Source: Spongilla lacustris
Lineage: Eukaryota > Porifera > Demospongiae > Spongillida > Spongillidae
Length of the DNA stretch: 64,000 nt
NCBI GenBank assembly: GCA_949361645.1
Contig: OX442427.1
Coordinates: 5,150,016-5,214,015, forward strand
Direction: 5' to 3'
The notes below the pieces were generated by a model that was given only the letters and a program-made list of their open reading frames with translations, had not been told where the DNA came from and searched no databases. Position numbers and translations under genes: made by a program. Below, piece after piece: positions 21,416 to 33,480 of the stretch (within the stretch, counting starts at the first letter, position 1; the number at the start of each line of letters is the position of its first letter).

Positions 21416-22465
21416 CTAGTCAACATTCAACTGATCTGTCCAACCCTTGATCCTTTGTCTTGCTCGTTGTGATGCAACTCTCTGAGGGCGAATTCTCTGT
21501 GGCTCAGGTAGGTTCTGTGGCTCAGGTAGGTCCTTCTCAAGTGATACTTCCTGTTCAGACTCCACATGATCAGTACTCAGACATGTACCTCCAGGATCGC
21601 TGCTGACCTCGAGAGGAAATAGGCGTTGTATAGGACGTTTCAGCAAGACCAAGCCGCTTCCAGATCGAGTACGAACTGTTGCTCCTCTAACGGCTCCATC
21701 AGCACCCATTATTAGATCTTCAACCTTTCCCATCTTCCAGTATAATTTAGGGTGATCTTCATCATGGATAAGTATGATGTCACCAATAGACACAGGTTTG
21801 GGGTTAGTGGGAGTCTTCTTGTGCGCAAAGCGATGACCTTCTCTGAGTTCAGTTAAGTACTCCCTTTTCCAGCGTTGCCAAAAATGATCCAGGACTGCAG
21901 TTAGATGTTGCATCCGTCGACTCAGTATGGAAGAAGTACTAGGTGTGATATAGTCAGGGTCTTCACTTGAAATTAAGGGGTCAGGCAAGCTGATCAGCCG
22001 ATGTCCAGTGAGTAAATGGGAGGGAGTAAGGGGTTCGTCCAGATCCTCTGATGATACATATGATAGTGGTCTCGAGTTCAAAATTGCTTCAACTTCTACA
22101 ATAACAGTCAGGAGTTCATCATAGGAAAGCCTGGCGCTTCCAATAACCTTCTTTAGGCATCTCTTGGTAGAACCAATCAATCGCTCGAAAAAGCCTCCCC
22201 ACCAAGGGGCCTTTTCTAAGTTAAAGGACCACTCAATTCGCATTCCAAGGAAGAACTTCTCGACATCTGGATGACTCAACATAACAGATATAATCTTGCT
22301 AGCTGCCTTAAACGTCTTACTGTTGTCAGATACAAGTTTGCGTGGAACACCTCTTCTAGCAACAAATCTCCTGAAGCACAAAATGAATGACGTAGCTGTC
22401 ATATCTACAACCAAATCTAAGTGAACTGCTCTTGTCGCACAACAGGTAAAGAGGCATATCCACAC
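21416..22465 (-). pseudogene. BEL/Pao 1 integrase core and C terminus
   Basis: In frame with the upstream RNase H-integrase ORF but separated from it by one TAA. It carries the second catalytic Asp in SDNSKTF (about 22325) and the PWWGGFFERLIGSTKRCL segment with the catalytic Glu (about 22200). A Cys- and Trp-poor C-terminal tail rich in PEP and Arg ends before the 3' LTR. The first Asp (DYAGPL) lies just upstream of the stop. Loss of the link between the two Asp residues should abolish activity unless the stop is read through or is a sequencing error. Confidence 0.88.
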
Positions 22466-22480
22466 TTTACTTCCAGTGCC

Positions 22481-23698
22481 TTAAAGATAAAGGGGTCCAG
22501 CATAGTCTAGGCCAGTGAATGCAAATGGTGGTGATTGGACAACTCGAAAGTCTGGTAATGGAGGTGGTGGGACATGGGAATAAGGTTTCCCATCGATCTT
22601 CCTGCATACCACACACTGGTGAAGCAACTTTCTCACGAAGCACCTTCCTCTGATTATCCAGAATCGTGATCGGAGCTCTGTGAGAGTATCCTTAACACCT
22701 CCATGCATGACTTTCTTGTGGCAGTAGTTCACAACAAGGGCCGTGAAATGATGTCCTGAGTGGAGTAGTATTGGGTGTGTTTCACATCCTGCAAGATCAG
22801 CATTACCAAGTCTGCCTCCACATCTCCATAATCCGGACTCGTCACAGTACATCCCGAACTGCATCTTCCAAGTTTGAAACCTTTCATCCTCAAGTAGTGA
22901 CTGTTGAGATGATTTAATCCAGAATGCTTCTGCAACAGATATGTCCTTGGTGGACAAGGTCACAGAAGGGGTGTCTCCAGGTTTTGTTATTCTGGTCTTC
23001 AAGACGTCAATGAACTTTAACACATACCCTGTGACTCTCAGCAACCTAGATAAGGAACTGAAATTCTCACACTTAACAATTGTGCTGACATTTCCAGTCA
23101 CAAACAGGACATGCATCGCCTGATGCTTGCGTCTGTCGTTTACTTTCATCTCTGCTATGCACTCGTCTGGGATAGAATCTTCCTCAACACTGTGTGTTAC
23201 AGTTGTACCATCAAGAAGCCAGCTCGGACCATTGAACCAAAGATGGCTGTTCATCAGTTCCTCCACACTCACACCTCTAGACGGAAGATCGGCAGGGTTT
23301 TCCTTCCCCGGGCAATGCATCCAACACTCTACTGGTACCAATTTTCTGATCTCAGTAACACGATTTTCTATGAATTGTTTCCACTCTCCACCTACACCCT
23401 TGATCCAGTAAAGAGCAACCTTTGAGTCTGTATGGCATATTGGGGGTGTCAAGGATATCTCCTCCTTCAAGGCGGATTCTACACATAACATCAACCTAGC
23501 CAGAAGTAGAGCAGCTAACAATTCAAGCCTAGGTATAGTGTGTTCCTTGGCTGGAGAAACTCTTGTTTTCGAACTTACTAGTCGGACTACACAGCCACTT
23601 GAAGTTACCATTCGCAAGTACACCACTGCCGCATAAGCTCGCTGTGATGCGTCACTAAATCCATGAAGGCTGTATGAAGATGTCTCTGTGAGCCCCAT
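22481..23698 (-). pseudogene. BEL/Pao 1 RNase H and integrase zinc domain
   Basis: The RNase H domain starts at HGFSDASQRAYAAVVY (first catalytic Asp about 23655), with RLELLAALLLARL and HTDSKVALYWI further on. The integrase zinc-binding region follows (HHFTALVVNYCHKKVMHGG, then LLHQCVVCRK) and the core begins with DYAGPLYL. The ORF overlaps the gag-pol ORF out of frame; similarity passes from one to the other at about 23690-23700 beside a GGGG run, so a one-base indel is likely. Confidence 0.9.
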
Positions 23699-26600
23699 TG
23701 AATACCAATAATAATCGGCCTATCTTGACGAAAGCCATTCACTAGTTCCTTCCACTTCACTAGTTGTTCACCAGATAACTGATCATCCCAATTCAGCTCT
23801 TTGACGCACAGATCTTGAAACATCAATTTAAACCGCACAGTTATGGGTGAGAGAATCCCGAGGGGATCATAAAACCTAGATGCTATGCCAACGATATTAC
23901 GCCTTGTAGGCTCCATCTCCCTAGCCAATTTGCAGATGTGGCGAATGTCGAACACAAGAGTGTCGTCTGTGGGGCTCCAGCGCACACCTAAGACTTTGAA
24001 CCCTTCAAGGTTGCCTTGACTATCACCAAGTGTGTGCTTGACGTAGGATTCATCTTCTGAGGTAGCTGAAGTACAGCAGGTTGGCTTGTGGGTGACAGTG
24101 ATGCACTCTAGACGATCAATCCTTTCTTGCAAGTTTGAACAGTTGGTTACGAACTTGCGCAAATTGAATCCGCCTTCCATCAACCACTGCTTAGACCTGG
24201 TGTACAATTCAAAGGCCTTCTCTTCATCATCAGCACCAAAAGTGACATCATCTACGTAGATAGATCGCTCAAATTTATCTACAAAGGCATCATCCACAGT
24301 TCTATACTTCTCCATGTGGTGCTTGATGGTGGCATTCAATAGGAACGGGCTTGAGGATACACCAAATGTCACTCTAGTGAAGCGTAATACTTGGAGTTCC
24401 GGAATCTCATTGGTGATGTTGTCAAACCACAAGAATCTTAATACATCCCTATCTTCCTCCGCAATGGAAACCATCAAAAAGGCTTTTTCGATGTCCGCTA
24501 CAAGAGCAACCTTATGAATTCTAAATCTCAGCACAATGTCAATGATGCTTTGCCCGAACGCAGGCCCTGCATACAGGCAATCATTCAAGGAAGGTCCATT
24601 CGTCTTAGATGAAGCATCATAAACAATTCTCAGCCTTGTGGTTTGCTTATCATTCCGGAAGACAGCATGGTGGGGAATATAGTGCACCTTCTCTGAGGTA
24701 GAATTCCATGGGTTATCTACAAGTTCAACAATTCCCTTCTCTAGCTGTTCCTTGATTATGACATCATATTCCTTGAGGATTCTTGGTTCTTGCCGAAGAC
24801 GCCTCAGTAGCCCATATAACCTCCTTTGGCTGAGGTCAAAATTGTCAGGCAAGGTTGGGTGAGAATCCTTCCAGGACAAATGAACACAGTACCTACCAGC
24901 TTGAAAGTTTATGGTTTGCATAAACTTGTCATAAACAGAGGATTCATTCTTTCTGATGCCCAACGTTTCAAGATCCCAAAACTCCTTCATCCTCTGGTCA
25001 AGACTGCAGTCGTTACACTGAAAGGCAAATGCTTCAACCTTTAGGGCATGAGCAGAAATAAGGTTGAGAGCAGCTTCATGACCTGAGATGTTGGGTACAG
25101 GTCCAGACAAAACCCATCCTAGGACTGTGTGAATCGCTGTGGGACCTGCTGTTCCTTGGGCCACTTTTCCTGTTACAAGCTTCCAATAATGGTCAGCTCC
25201 AATTAGTATGTTTATTTCAAGGTTTCCCTTAACACATCCATCATCTGCCAATTCCAAGTTCGATAAATGCCTAAACCGCTCCCTGGCAAGTGCTATAGGT
25301 TGGCCAGACAGAGGCTCACAGATAGTTGGTACCGTAAGAAAGGGTAGAACTAAGTCGGTCCCGTCTTTAGTTTTGATGGCAAGTTTGATCACATCGCAGA
25401 CTTGAATCCTCTCCTTTGAGGCAAAGGTCTTTATCACAATGGTCTCAACTTGTTCCGTAGGCAGTTTAAGAATCTCACGCACCCTATTTTCAACATACGA
25501 TCGTTGGCTTCCACTGTCGAGGATTATTCTGACATCCGTGGTGTTACAGGGTTTGTCAGGTTGGAAGACTTGAGCTCTTGCTGTCTGTAGCAACACAGGG
25601 GTTCTGGTACTGACGTACATAGATAGCACCGGAGAGGACTGGGTTGAATTAGTCTTCTGTGTTGATGGCCAAGTAACCTGAGCAGTATTGTGACCTTGCA
25701 TATCAGGTAAGGTATGTTGGGAGCTCTGAGAAGTGTCTGGCTGAGATGGTTTGGAGGATCCGCAAAGGCTAGAATGATGCCTTTTCCCACAACTGGAACA
25801 TCCACGTGGTGACCGGCACTCCTTTGAAATGTGTCCCTTCTTCAAACACACAAAACACCGTCCAGACCTCATCAATATTTGCTTCCTCCTTCCAAGATCA
25901 GTTATCATCTGACATGAAGAGGAAGAATGAGGTTGGTCACAGTATGAACACACTGGAGCTGAGTTATTGGAGAATAGTGCAGCTGCTGTAGGATATTCCC
26001 TGCTCTGCTTCTTCACAGGAGAACAGACACTAATGGATGCCCGTTCCCTAGCAGCAATCTCCCTTTCCACAGCCTTCATAATAGAATCGAGGTCCCATTC
26101 ATCATTGGTAATTTCCCGACTAACAGTAACTCGAAGTTCCTGAGGGAGCTTCGTCATGAAAATTGAGGACAGCAGACTTCCATATGACGATGACGGGATC
26201 CCAAGTGACCGTAAGCTCCGAACGTGTGACTCCACTAGGTCATATAGGTATCTAAGGCCCTCCAAATTGTGATTTGATGTTACTGCTTCAAGACTCAATA
26301 AGACATCCATGTGTTTTGTGATGATTTGCTGACGGTTGCCAAATCTCTTTATCAGGATCACCACAGCTTCGTCGTAATTGGCAGAGCTAAGCGTTAGTCC
26401 TGATATTGCAGTAGCAGCATTTCCTTCCAGTAGAGAGTTCAAGTAGTTAAATTTGTCTATTGCTGAAAGGTCTGGGTTGTTATGAATTGAAGACTCAAAG
26501 TTGTCCCAAAATGTAATCCAAGTTGTAAGATCACCATTGAATGTCTTTAATGACAGCTTGGGCAGTTTAACCTTAGGTACGCTGTATGGTGCTCTGCTTG

Positions 26601-27171
26601 ATGATTGACTAGAGCTGGCAGAATGAGAAGAGAATGATAGTTGTTCTGTTCTCTCCTTTGTGGGACTAATAGCAGGTGCAACAGATCTTTGAGAGCTTCT
26701 TTGTGAATCAGAACTATCGTCGTGAACAGTAACAGGTTGTGCAGTTGCATTCTGATTAACTGGCTGAATTTGTCCGGTCGTTACCGCTTGGTTTGTCTGT
26801 TGATCTTGATTGGCCGTTTGATTCGGGGTTTGAACTTGATTCGTAACAAGGGGAATGTTCATCGCATCCGAGGTTTTGGTACCTGCAAGCGCTCCTTCGA
26901 TGTCTATGATGGCGAGATCAATTTTTTCCTTGAACAAATCTGATTCCTCGACTTCGTCTGTGAGTTCCTTTTCCTCAGCCGTTGCGTCCAGGATCTCAGA
27001 GTCTAACTTCTTCAAGACTTCTCGCTTCTCTTTCAGCGTTTGAAGATGCTGAGTTATCTTGGAAGGGTTGATTTGCGATGAGTCAAACATGCCGCTCACC
27101 TGGGCGATAATTCGAGTTACCGATCCCTTATGCCCAGCACGAATTCGCTTCTTTCGAACGATTTCTTCCAT
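23605..27171 (-). CDS. gag-pol: BEL/Pao 1 Gag-protease-reverse transcriptase polyprotein
   Basis: This 1188-codon ORF starts at the first ATG after the PBS; the last ~30 codons are out of frame. The N terminus is basic and then acidic/coiled. A Gag core follows (about residues 190-390, LKTFNGDLTTWITFWDNFES). Three Cys/His clusters lie at about 410-470 (CSYCDQPHSSSSC, CFVCLKKGHISKEC, CSSCGKRHHSSLC). The protease motif LDSGSQRSYV is near residue 550 and reverse transcriptase with YVDD is near residue 970. It is transcribed from the right LTR. Confidence 0.94.
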   Translation of the reverse strand: MEEIVRKKRIRAGHKGSVTRIIAQVSGMFDSSQINPSKITQHLQTLKEKREVLKKLDSEILDATAEEKELTDEVEESDLFKEKIDLAIIDIEGALAGTKTSDAMNIPLVTNQVQTPNQTANQDQQTNQAVTTGQIQPVNQNATAQPVTVHDDSSDSQRSSQRSVAPAISPTKERTEQLSFSSHSASSSQSSSRAPYSVPKVKLPKLSLKTFNGDLTTWITFWDNFESSIHNNPDLSAIDKFNYLNSLLEGNAATAISGLTLSSANYDEAVVILIKRFGNRQQIITKHMDVLLSLEAVTSNHNLEGLRYLYDLVESHVRSLRSLGIPSSSYGSLLSSIFMTKLPQELRVTVSREITNDEWDLDSIMKAVEREIAARERASISVCSPVKKQSREYPTAAALFSNNSAPVCSYCDQPHSSSSCQMITDLGRRKQILMRSGRCFVCLKKGHISKECRSPRGCSSCGKRHHSSLCGSSKPSQPDTSQSSQHTLPDMQGHNTAQVTWPSTQKTNSTQSSPVLSMYVSTRTPVLLQTARAQVFQPDKPCNTTDVRIILDSGSQRSYVENRVREILKLPTEQVETIVIKTFASKERIQVCDVIKLAIKTKDGTDLVLPFLTVPTICEPLSGQPIALARERFRHLSNLELADDGCVKGNLEINILIGADHYWKLVTGKVAQGTAGPTAIHTVLGWVLSGPVPNISGHEAALNLISAHALKVEAFAFQCNDCSLDQRMKEFWDLETLGIRKNESSVYDKFMQTINFQAGRYCVHLSWKDSHPTLPDNFDLSQRRLYGLLRRLRQEPRILKEYDVIIKEQLEKGIVELVDNPWNSTSEKVHYIPHHAVFRNDKQTTRLRIVYDASSKTNGPSLNDCLYAGPAFGQSIIDIVLRFRIHKVALVADIEKAFLMVSIAEEDRDVLRFLWFDNITNEIPELQVLRFTRVTFGVSSSPFLLNATIKHHMEKYRTVDDAFVDKFERSIYVDDVTFGADDEEKAFELYTRSKQWLMEGGFNLRKFVTNCSNLQERIDRLECITVTHKPTCCTSATSEDESYVKHTLGDSQGNLEGFKVLGVRWSPTDDTLVFDIRHICKLAREMEPTRRNIVGIASRFYDPLGILSPITVRFKLMFQDLCVKELNWDDQLSGEQLVKWKELVNGFRQDRPIIIGIQWGSQRHLHTAFMDLVTHHSELMRQWCTCEW

Positions 27172-27204
27172 GTCTAGTTCACGGATGTCTCACTTATAAA
27201 TGTT

Positions 27205-27222
27205 CCCTAGCTCGAAGGACCA
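27205..27222 (-). other. Primer-binding site of BEL/Pao element 1
   Basis: TGGTCCTTCGAGC on minus begins immediately after the 5' LTR, as expected for the CCA end of a tRNA. The same TGGTCCTT(t)CGA core is used by BEL/Pao element 2. Confidence 0.75.
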
Positions 27223-27357
27223 TGTAGGAAACTCCTTTCTAGTGAGACACGTCGCGGCTAAATCCTATTCAGTTCACTCGTAACAATCGTTTCTTGCAAC
27301 ACGTGCAATTACATGATGGTTACATAACATTACACAATAGTGATAAAGTCTCATACA
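27223..27357 (-). repeat. 5' LTR of BEL/Pao element 1
   Basis: One difference from the other LTR (acatGatgg versus acatAatgg). Confidence 0.9.
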
Positions 27358-27710
27358 ATCTGATTGGAGCATTGTATCGTAAATGAAAGTGAGGAAGTGT
27401 TGATAAAGAAGCTAAACGTATGCATAGGTTTGGTTATGACTTGAGCGCGGAGGAGCTACTAAGTTAAGTTTTGCTCAAGTCTTTAATAAGTTTTATAGCT
27501 TTTACGAGGAATCAGAAAATGCATGTTGATCTGCATGAACATGGGTGTAAGGACAAAGAAGAGACTGAGCAAGCTGTCACTGATGACATATGTAGAGAAA
27601 TAGACAGAAATTATACCGTGGTACTATCCATTGTATTATCAATTCTCTGCAACCTCATGCATGCAGTATCACGTTCTGAATGCTTTTTCTGAATTGTGCA
27701 AGAGTATTCG

Positions 27711-27883
27711 ATTGCAGTACGCTGCTTTTCGGCCCTAAAGAGAGTTAAAACACGTCTCCGATCTATATCATGATGCAAGAGTTAAAGGCCAGAGATCTAC
27801 GTATATCTCTAGAAAGGTTTGAAGGGCTCATGTTGATGACAGTAGAGAAGAAACTTAATTATAATTCTTATGTGCTTTTCTAA
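27711..27883 (+). pseudogene. Relic of hAT transposase dimerisation domain
   Basis: AVRCFSALKRVKTRLRS is the signature of the C-terminal dimerisation region of hAT transposases (usually written with a Glu-Arg-x-Phe-Ser core). After a stop and a frame change, MMQELKARDLRISLERFEGL continues the expected helix to a stop at 27881-27883. The strand matches the element's right end. The rest of the transposase was not found. Confidence 0.75.
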
Positions 27884-28073
27884 TAAGGCCATTTTACAGC
27901 ATAGTTCATCCAAATTGTCCAGAGCACTTCTTTAACATCGCAATTTACCGTTCAGTTAGCGCATGTGTATTTTATAATCTGCTCATAAGAGTGTTAAAAT
28001 GGGCTTCGGGGGGGGGGGGGGCGCCAACATATGCAAGTGCCCCCCCAGCCAATAAGTAGCCACCACGCCACTG

Positions 28074-28170
28074 TCGCTCATATTAAGGATACTGGTTGAC
28101 AGCTCATGGCTCATACTAAAAATATTTGCTCATACTAATACTAAGGCTACTTGCTCATATTGAGGCTACT
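28074..28170 (+). repeat. Continuation of the CTCATACTAAGG array
   Basis: Same unit as 19310-19452, resuming directly at the hAT target duplication. Confidence 0.75.
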
Positions 28171-28185
28171 GACTCATAACACCCA

Positions 28186-29040
28186 CACACACAGAAAAAC
28201 ACATTCACCGGCACACACATAACCTTCATCCTTTCACACATCACCCTCACCATCCACACACACCTCCACACATCACCCTCACCCTCCACATCACCCTCAC
28301 CCTCCACACATCACCCTCACCCTCCACACATCACCCTCACCCTCCACACATCACCCTCACCCTCCACACATCACCCTCACCCTCCACACATCACCCTCAC
28401 CCTCCACACATCACCCTCACCCTCCACACATCACCCTCACCCTCCACACATCACCCTCACCCTCCACACATCACCCTCACCCTCCACGCATCACCCTCAC
28501 CCTTTCACACATCACCCTCACCCTCCACACATCACCCTCACCCCCCACACATCACCCTCACCCTTCCACATATCACCCTCACCCTTCCACACATCACCCT
28601 CATCCTTCCACACCACCCTCACCCTCCACACGTCACCCTCACCCTTTCAAACATCACCCTCACCCTCCACACATCACCCTCACCCTTCCACACTTCACCC
28701 TCACCCTTTCACACATCACCCTTACCCTCCACACATCACCCTCACCCGTCCACACATCACCCTCACCCTCCACATATCACCCTCACCCTCCACACATCAC
28801 TCTCACCCTCCACACATCACCCTCATCCTTCCACACACCACCCACACCCTCTACACATCACCCTCATCCTTCCACCTCCACACATTATCCTCCACACATC
28901 ACCCTACCCCTCTATACATTACCCTCATCCTTCCACACACACCCTCACCCTTCCACACACACCCTTCTTCCACACCTCCCCCTCCCCCTCCACACATCAC
29001 CCTCCCCCTCTACACATCACCCACACATCACTCTCATCCT
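28186..29040 (+). repeat. 20-bp minisatellite (CCTCCACACATCACCCTCAC)
   Basis: About 40 units with strong strand asymmetry (one strand almost free of G). Regular 20-bp units at the left grade into variants at the right (tttcaca, cttccac, catcctt). Confidence 0.95.
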
Positions 29041-29524
29041 TCATGCATATATGATAAAAATATTAATATGGTTACTGATGTTGCACTAGGTATGTTTTTA
29101 AGATCATTTTTTACTGAAATGATATCCACACTTTATACAGTTCTACCAAATTCATTATCCCACTTCTACAGTAACCTCTAAAATGCTCATACTGGCTTCA
29201 CTTGTTTAAAAGATGGTGTTTTGGCTTTGGCTTTTTAGCTAGGGAGCAGGGTATTGAAACTTTCAGGGTATTTCGGTATTAACCCATACGTCATTACCCT
29301 TGTTTGCACATACGACTCCATAAAGCACCAATTAATGTAACTGCTGAAGTAAACACTACAGCAAGAAAAGTAAGCAGTTGTAGGTGATTATAACGTCAAC
29401 CGTTTACGTATACATTACTCATTTCTTATCATAATTGTATTTCAGCTGGGATGATACCTGAACGAACCTATATAGTAATGTACACCTTTATGTGCGATAT
29501 GTTACATTTGGGACAGTCTCCGCG
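29041..29524. other. No gene recognised
   Basis: Unique sequence between the minisatellite and the giant palindrome. Nothing supportable was seen. Confidence 0.3.
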
Positions 29525-29634
29525 AAAAGGGACCTTAGAGATTAAAACAAAATGTTATAAAATTTCCTTGCGTTTGAATCACTATAGCGTTCGAACCGTT
29601 AAAGCTATCGACTTCCTATTTTCAACACTTCATA

Positions 29635-29931
29635 CTATACCATTTCTCTATGGTAAAATACTTTTAGGGGTCTTACATATGCTCCATACCAGTATTGCAA
29701 CGTTCGATACTCCTCCGGGTCCAAACCCTCCATAACTTTCGGTAGGACTAACCAAATCGCTTCAAATTCGGTTTGTAGGTAGAGAGGTCCTTTAAGTATC
29801 GGTGTGTTCTGTTCGTTAATTTTTATGCCATCCGTTACGGAGATACAGCGGCGCAAAGTTGGTACATGTTTCCCGCTTGAATCGCGCCGTTGTACGTGCT
29901 TGAACCACCGAAGTACATGAATATGCAACAT
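29635..29931 (-). CDS. Hypothetical 98-codon ORF, left palindrome arm
   Basis: Unknown function. The ORF has ordinary protein-like composition (GPLYLQTEFEAIWLVLPKVM, then EEYRTLQYWYGAYVRPLKVF) and ends with a stop near the outer edge of the arm. The right arm copy at 37982-38278 is the same except for one Arg-to-Cys change by eye. Both face outward. It could be a real small gene of the element or a chance ORF kept by recent arm identity. Confidence 0.3.
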   Translation of the reverse strand: MLHIHVLRWFKHVQRRDSSGKHVPTLRRCISVTDGIKINEQNTPILKGPLYLQTEFEAIWLVLPKVMEGLDPEEYRTLQYWYGAYVRPLKVFYHREMV

Positions 29932-31799
29932 CTTCCTGTGGGCTGAGACATTGATAACTTATAGCCACACCTACATGTGTACTGCGCTAGGGTAAGACTA
30001 AAGTATTTCATCTGGCTGTCACAGTTGTTTCTGTGTATAGCGAATAAACGATATGGTGACGTCCACTAAAGACAAGCTCGTACATGTAAGAGTTTCAATC
30101 GGCGGACGAATTCGAGCGGTACGGATACGACGATCGATATTCAAGATACATGTACATTCTACGAGGATGGGGAGATGGAGAACGGTAGTGACGGCAGTCA
30201 TACTACTGAAGATGGTGGTTGTAGGGAGTAAGCAGCCCCCACATCACTAAAAGAGCCACCAGCCCCACCCCCACATATTGGGCACTACATGCAAGTCCAG
30301 ACAGCAGCCCCGCATAACCAACAGACGCCATTCAGAGCCACCAACCCGCACTACCTATGGAACCACCCGCCCATATTAGACCCTACAAATGAGCCACCAA
30401 CTGGCCAATGGGATAAGAATAACTAACCCTCTCGCTGTAAATGAAGTTGGCATCCACCACAATTTCAACCAAGGGAAGCCGGCCACACATACCCCCTTCC
30501 AACACTGCAAATGGACTTATATGAACACGTAGCAGAACTGCCTGGGGGTCCAACTCCCCCCACTATTGATCGTTCACTGCAAGTTCAAGCGGCCAATGCA
30601 GCCATCCCCACACAGTAGAACCACCAATCCCCATCACTACAGCCTCACAAACTCATACATCCACACTGCAAGTAGAGGAGCCACCAGCTCTCTTACAGAT
30701 GGGGCTTTCAGAACCTGCACTGGCAGCAGGGGTGCCCACACGAGCAGGGATCAATACATGCCAGTGGAGATGCCAGCCAAGTAGTCCTGCCACACCTCTC
30801 CAAACACTACCAGTCAAATGCCCCACACACTGGGACCAGCCCCCATGGCCCTCCTGCCCAGTGCCCACTACCTGTCCTTCTGCACTTTGAGTCAACAACC
30901 CAGGGACCAAGGATGGAGTTACCAGACCCTGCACTGCCAGCAGGAGTGCCCACACAAGCTGGAGTCAATAAGTATTATGCAAGTGGAGATGCCAACCCTA
31001 GCTGAACGTCAAGTCAACTACCCAGGGACCAATGGAGTCAGCTCCCTCACAGTATCATTAGAACCATCAATGCAAGTGAACTTAATAGCCCCACACAGCA
31101 TTCCAGTTAGCACCAGTAGAGCCGATTACAAATGGAGTTAAGACTGCCATGCACCAGCTGCTAAACACCCCAGAGTCATTGGGGGCCCCCACAGTAATGC
31201 ATGTTCATGCATGGAGACGTCATACAGAGACCAGCCCCCAGGACCCTCCTGCCACTACCTTTCCTTCACTGCACGTTGAGTTAATGGTGCAAGGACCAAT
31301 GGGGTCAGCTCCCTCACTGAAGGTGGACAGAACCATTGATGCAAGTGAACTTATAGCCCCACACTACAATCCAGTTAGCACCAATGGAGCCATTACAGGT
31401 GAAGTTATCAGATTGCCAGCAAGGCATCCACCAGATGCTAAAACCCCCTGCAGGGTACCTACAGTAATGCCTGCTGGTGGAGACTCCAGCTCTCACACGG
31501 CTATATGAATCGGCATCACGGTCATACATGCCCCTCCCCCCCCCCCCAAACCTCACTTAGCAGCTCCCACATACGGGGTCAGCCCCAACGGCCCTATCTC
31601 TCACTATCTATCCTATACTGCAAGTTGTCGCCAATGCCCGGGAGCGGACGTGGCCATCCCCCACTGCCCTCTCACTGGAGTAATCAGATTGCCAGCAGGG
31701 GTTTGCTCGAGCCACCAGCTACCACATTACCAGGGTTCTTACAAAACAGGATACCTGAACTAGAGCCATGCCCATTTGAGCCATTTGACCTCACTGCAG

Positions 31800-33480
31800 T
31801 GTATGCAGTTGGGGCAAAACTTCCAGCACACAGCTACAAAGTACCCTACAGCAAAAAGCTTTGGGGTTATCTTTACATTGAGTACCCCATAGCAAACACC
31901 TATGAAGTGGACCCTATTGCAGATAGCCATAGCTGTCAGACCAGTGTATGGAATGAGCTATGGGGTTATCCTTATGTTGAGTAACCCCTATGAATTGGAC
32001 CCTATGGCAGATGGACATAGCTATCAGAGCATACGTGTATGGAGTGAAGCATACACCACAGAGCTACGAAGCACCCCATAGCAAAATGTTTTGGGGTTAT
32101 CCCTATGTCAAGTACCCCTTTGCAAACACCTATGAATTGGACCCTATGGCAAAAGCCATAGCTATCAGAGCAGACTGTGTATGGAGTGAACAATACACCA
32201 CACAGCTACGAAGCACCCCACAGCAAAATGCTATGGGGTTATCCCTATGTCGAGTACCCCATTGCAAACACCTATGAATTGGACCCTATAGCAGATGGAA
32301 ATAGTTATCAGAGCAGTGTATGGAGTGAATCGTACACCACACAGCTACAAAGCACCCCATAGCAAAATGCTATGGGGTTATCCCTATGTCGAGTACCCCA
32401 TTGCAAACACCTATAAATTGGACCATATGGCAAAAGCCATATATATGCTATCAGAGCAGACTGCAGCGATGGACTGAACCATACACCACACAGCTACGAA
32501 GCACCCCACAACAAAACACCTGTGTTGAGCACCCCGAAGCAAACACACGTATGAACTGGACCCTATGGCAGATAGCCATAGCTGTCACAGCAGTGTATGG
32601 AGTGAACCATACGGCACACAGCTACGAAGCACCCCACAGCAAAATGCTATGTGGGTATCCCTGTGTTAAGTACCCCATAGCAAACACCTATGAATTACAC
32701 CTTATGGCAGATAGCCATAGTTATCAGAGCAGTGTTTGGAGTGAACCTTACGGCACACAGCTACGAAGCACCCCACACCAAAATGCTATGGGGTTATCCC
32801 TGTCGAGTAACCCATAGCAAACACCTATGAAGTGCATCCTATGGCAGTTGGCCAATGCTATCAGAGCAGTGTTTGAGTGAACCTTCTGGCACACAGCTAC
32901 GAAGCACCCCATAGCAAACACCTATGATGTGGATCTATGGCAGATAGCCACTGACAGGTATCAAAGCAGTGTATGGATTTGGAGTGAAACTTATGGCACA
33001 TAGCTATACATACAAAGCACCCCTCAAGAAAAAAGCTAATCAGCTATGGAGTTAACCCGCTATGTTGTCGAGTACCCTATAGCAAACACCTATGAAGTGG
33101 ACCCTACGCCAGCATATATATAGCCATCACTACCAAAGCAGTGTATGGAGTCGGAATGAACCTTCCAGAACATAGCTACAAAGCACCCCACATAAGAAAG
33201 CTATGGGGTTAAACTCATGTGGAGTACCCCGTAGCAAGCACCTATGAATTGGACCGTATGGCAGTTAGCCATAGCTATATGAGCAGTGTATGGAGTGAAC
33301 CGTACGGCACAAGCACCAAAAAGGAGAAGCTTGGGGTAAATCCTATGTCACCCATGAAGTGGACCCTATGCAGCTGTGGCAGACAGCCATATACCTATAA
33401 CAGCTAGGGGGTTAACCCTACCTCAAAGCAAACACACCTATGGATGGACCCTATATAGAATCCACTTGCATCAAACAGAC
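31800..33480 (+). repeat. ~140-bp tandem array, left half of palindrome centre
   Basis: Units contain CCTATGGCAGATAGCCATAG, cagctacgaagcacccca and cctatgaattggacc. Unit length varies around 132-147 bp and is not a multiple of three, so the YPIANTYELDPMADSHSYQS-like peptide hops frames and is unlikely to be translated as one protein. Confidence 0.9.

Larger units (their letters stand above)
21257..27357 (-). mobile_element. BEL/Pao LTR retrotransposon 1
   Basis: The 135-bp LTRs (21257-21391, 27223-27357) differ at one base by eye and are flanked by ATCTG on both sides. The minus-strand coding order is Gag, Asp protease (DSG), reverse transcriptase (YVDD), RNase H and integrase, with no separate gag and pol frames, as in BEL/Pao. 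One frame break near 23690-23700 and one in-frame stop near 22478 interrupt it. Confidence 0.95.
19731..28073 (+). mobile_element. 8.3-kb hAT-type element shell, interrupted by a BEL/Pao element
   Basis: The TIRs begin CAGTGGCGTGGTGGC at 19731 and end with the inverse at 28073. The 8-bp direct repeat TCGCTCAT flanks both ends exactly (19723-19730 and 28074-28081). An 8-bp duplication with CA(g/a)-type ends is the hAT hallmark. A relic of the hAT C-terminal dimerisation domain lies inside the right end. Without the BEL element the shell is about 2.2 kb, and most of the transposase is gone. Confidence 0.88.

Noticed and set aside
22941..23425. Plus-strand ORFs inside BEL/Pao element 1
   Set aside because: They are antisense shadows of RNase H and integrase with no motif of their own.
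31505..32817. Possible repetitive Tyr-rich protein gene (YPIANTYELDPMADSHSYQS)
   Set aside because: Unit length is about 140 bp and variable, not a multiple of three. The peptide jumps frames with stops between, and the mirror array shows the same.
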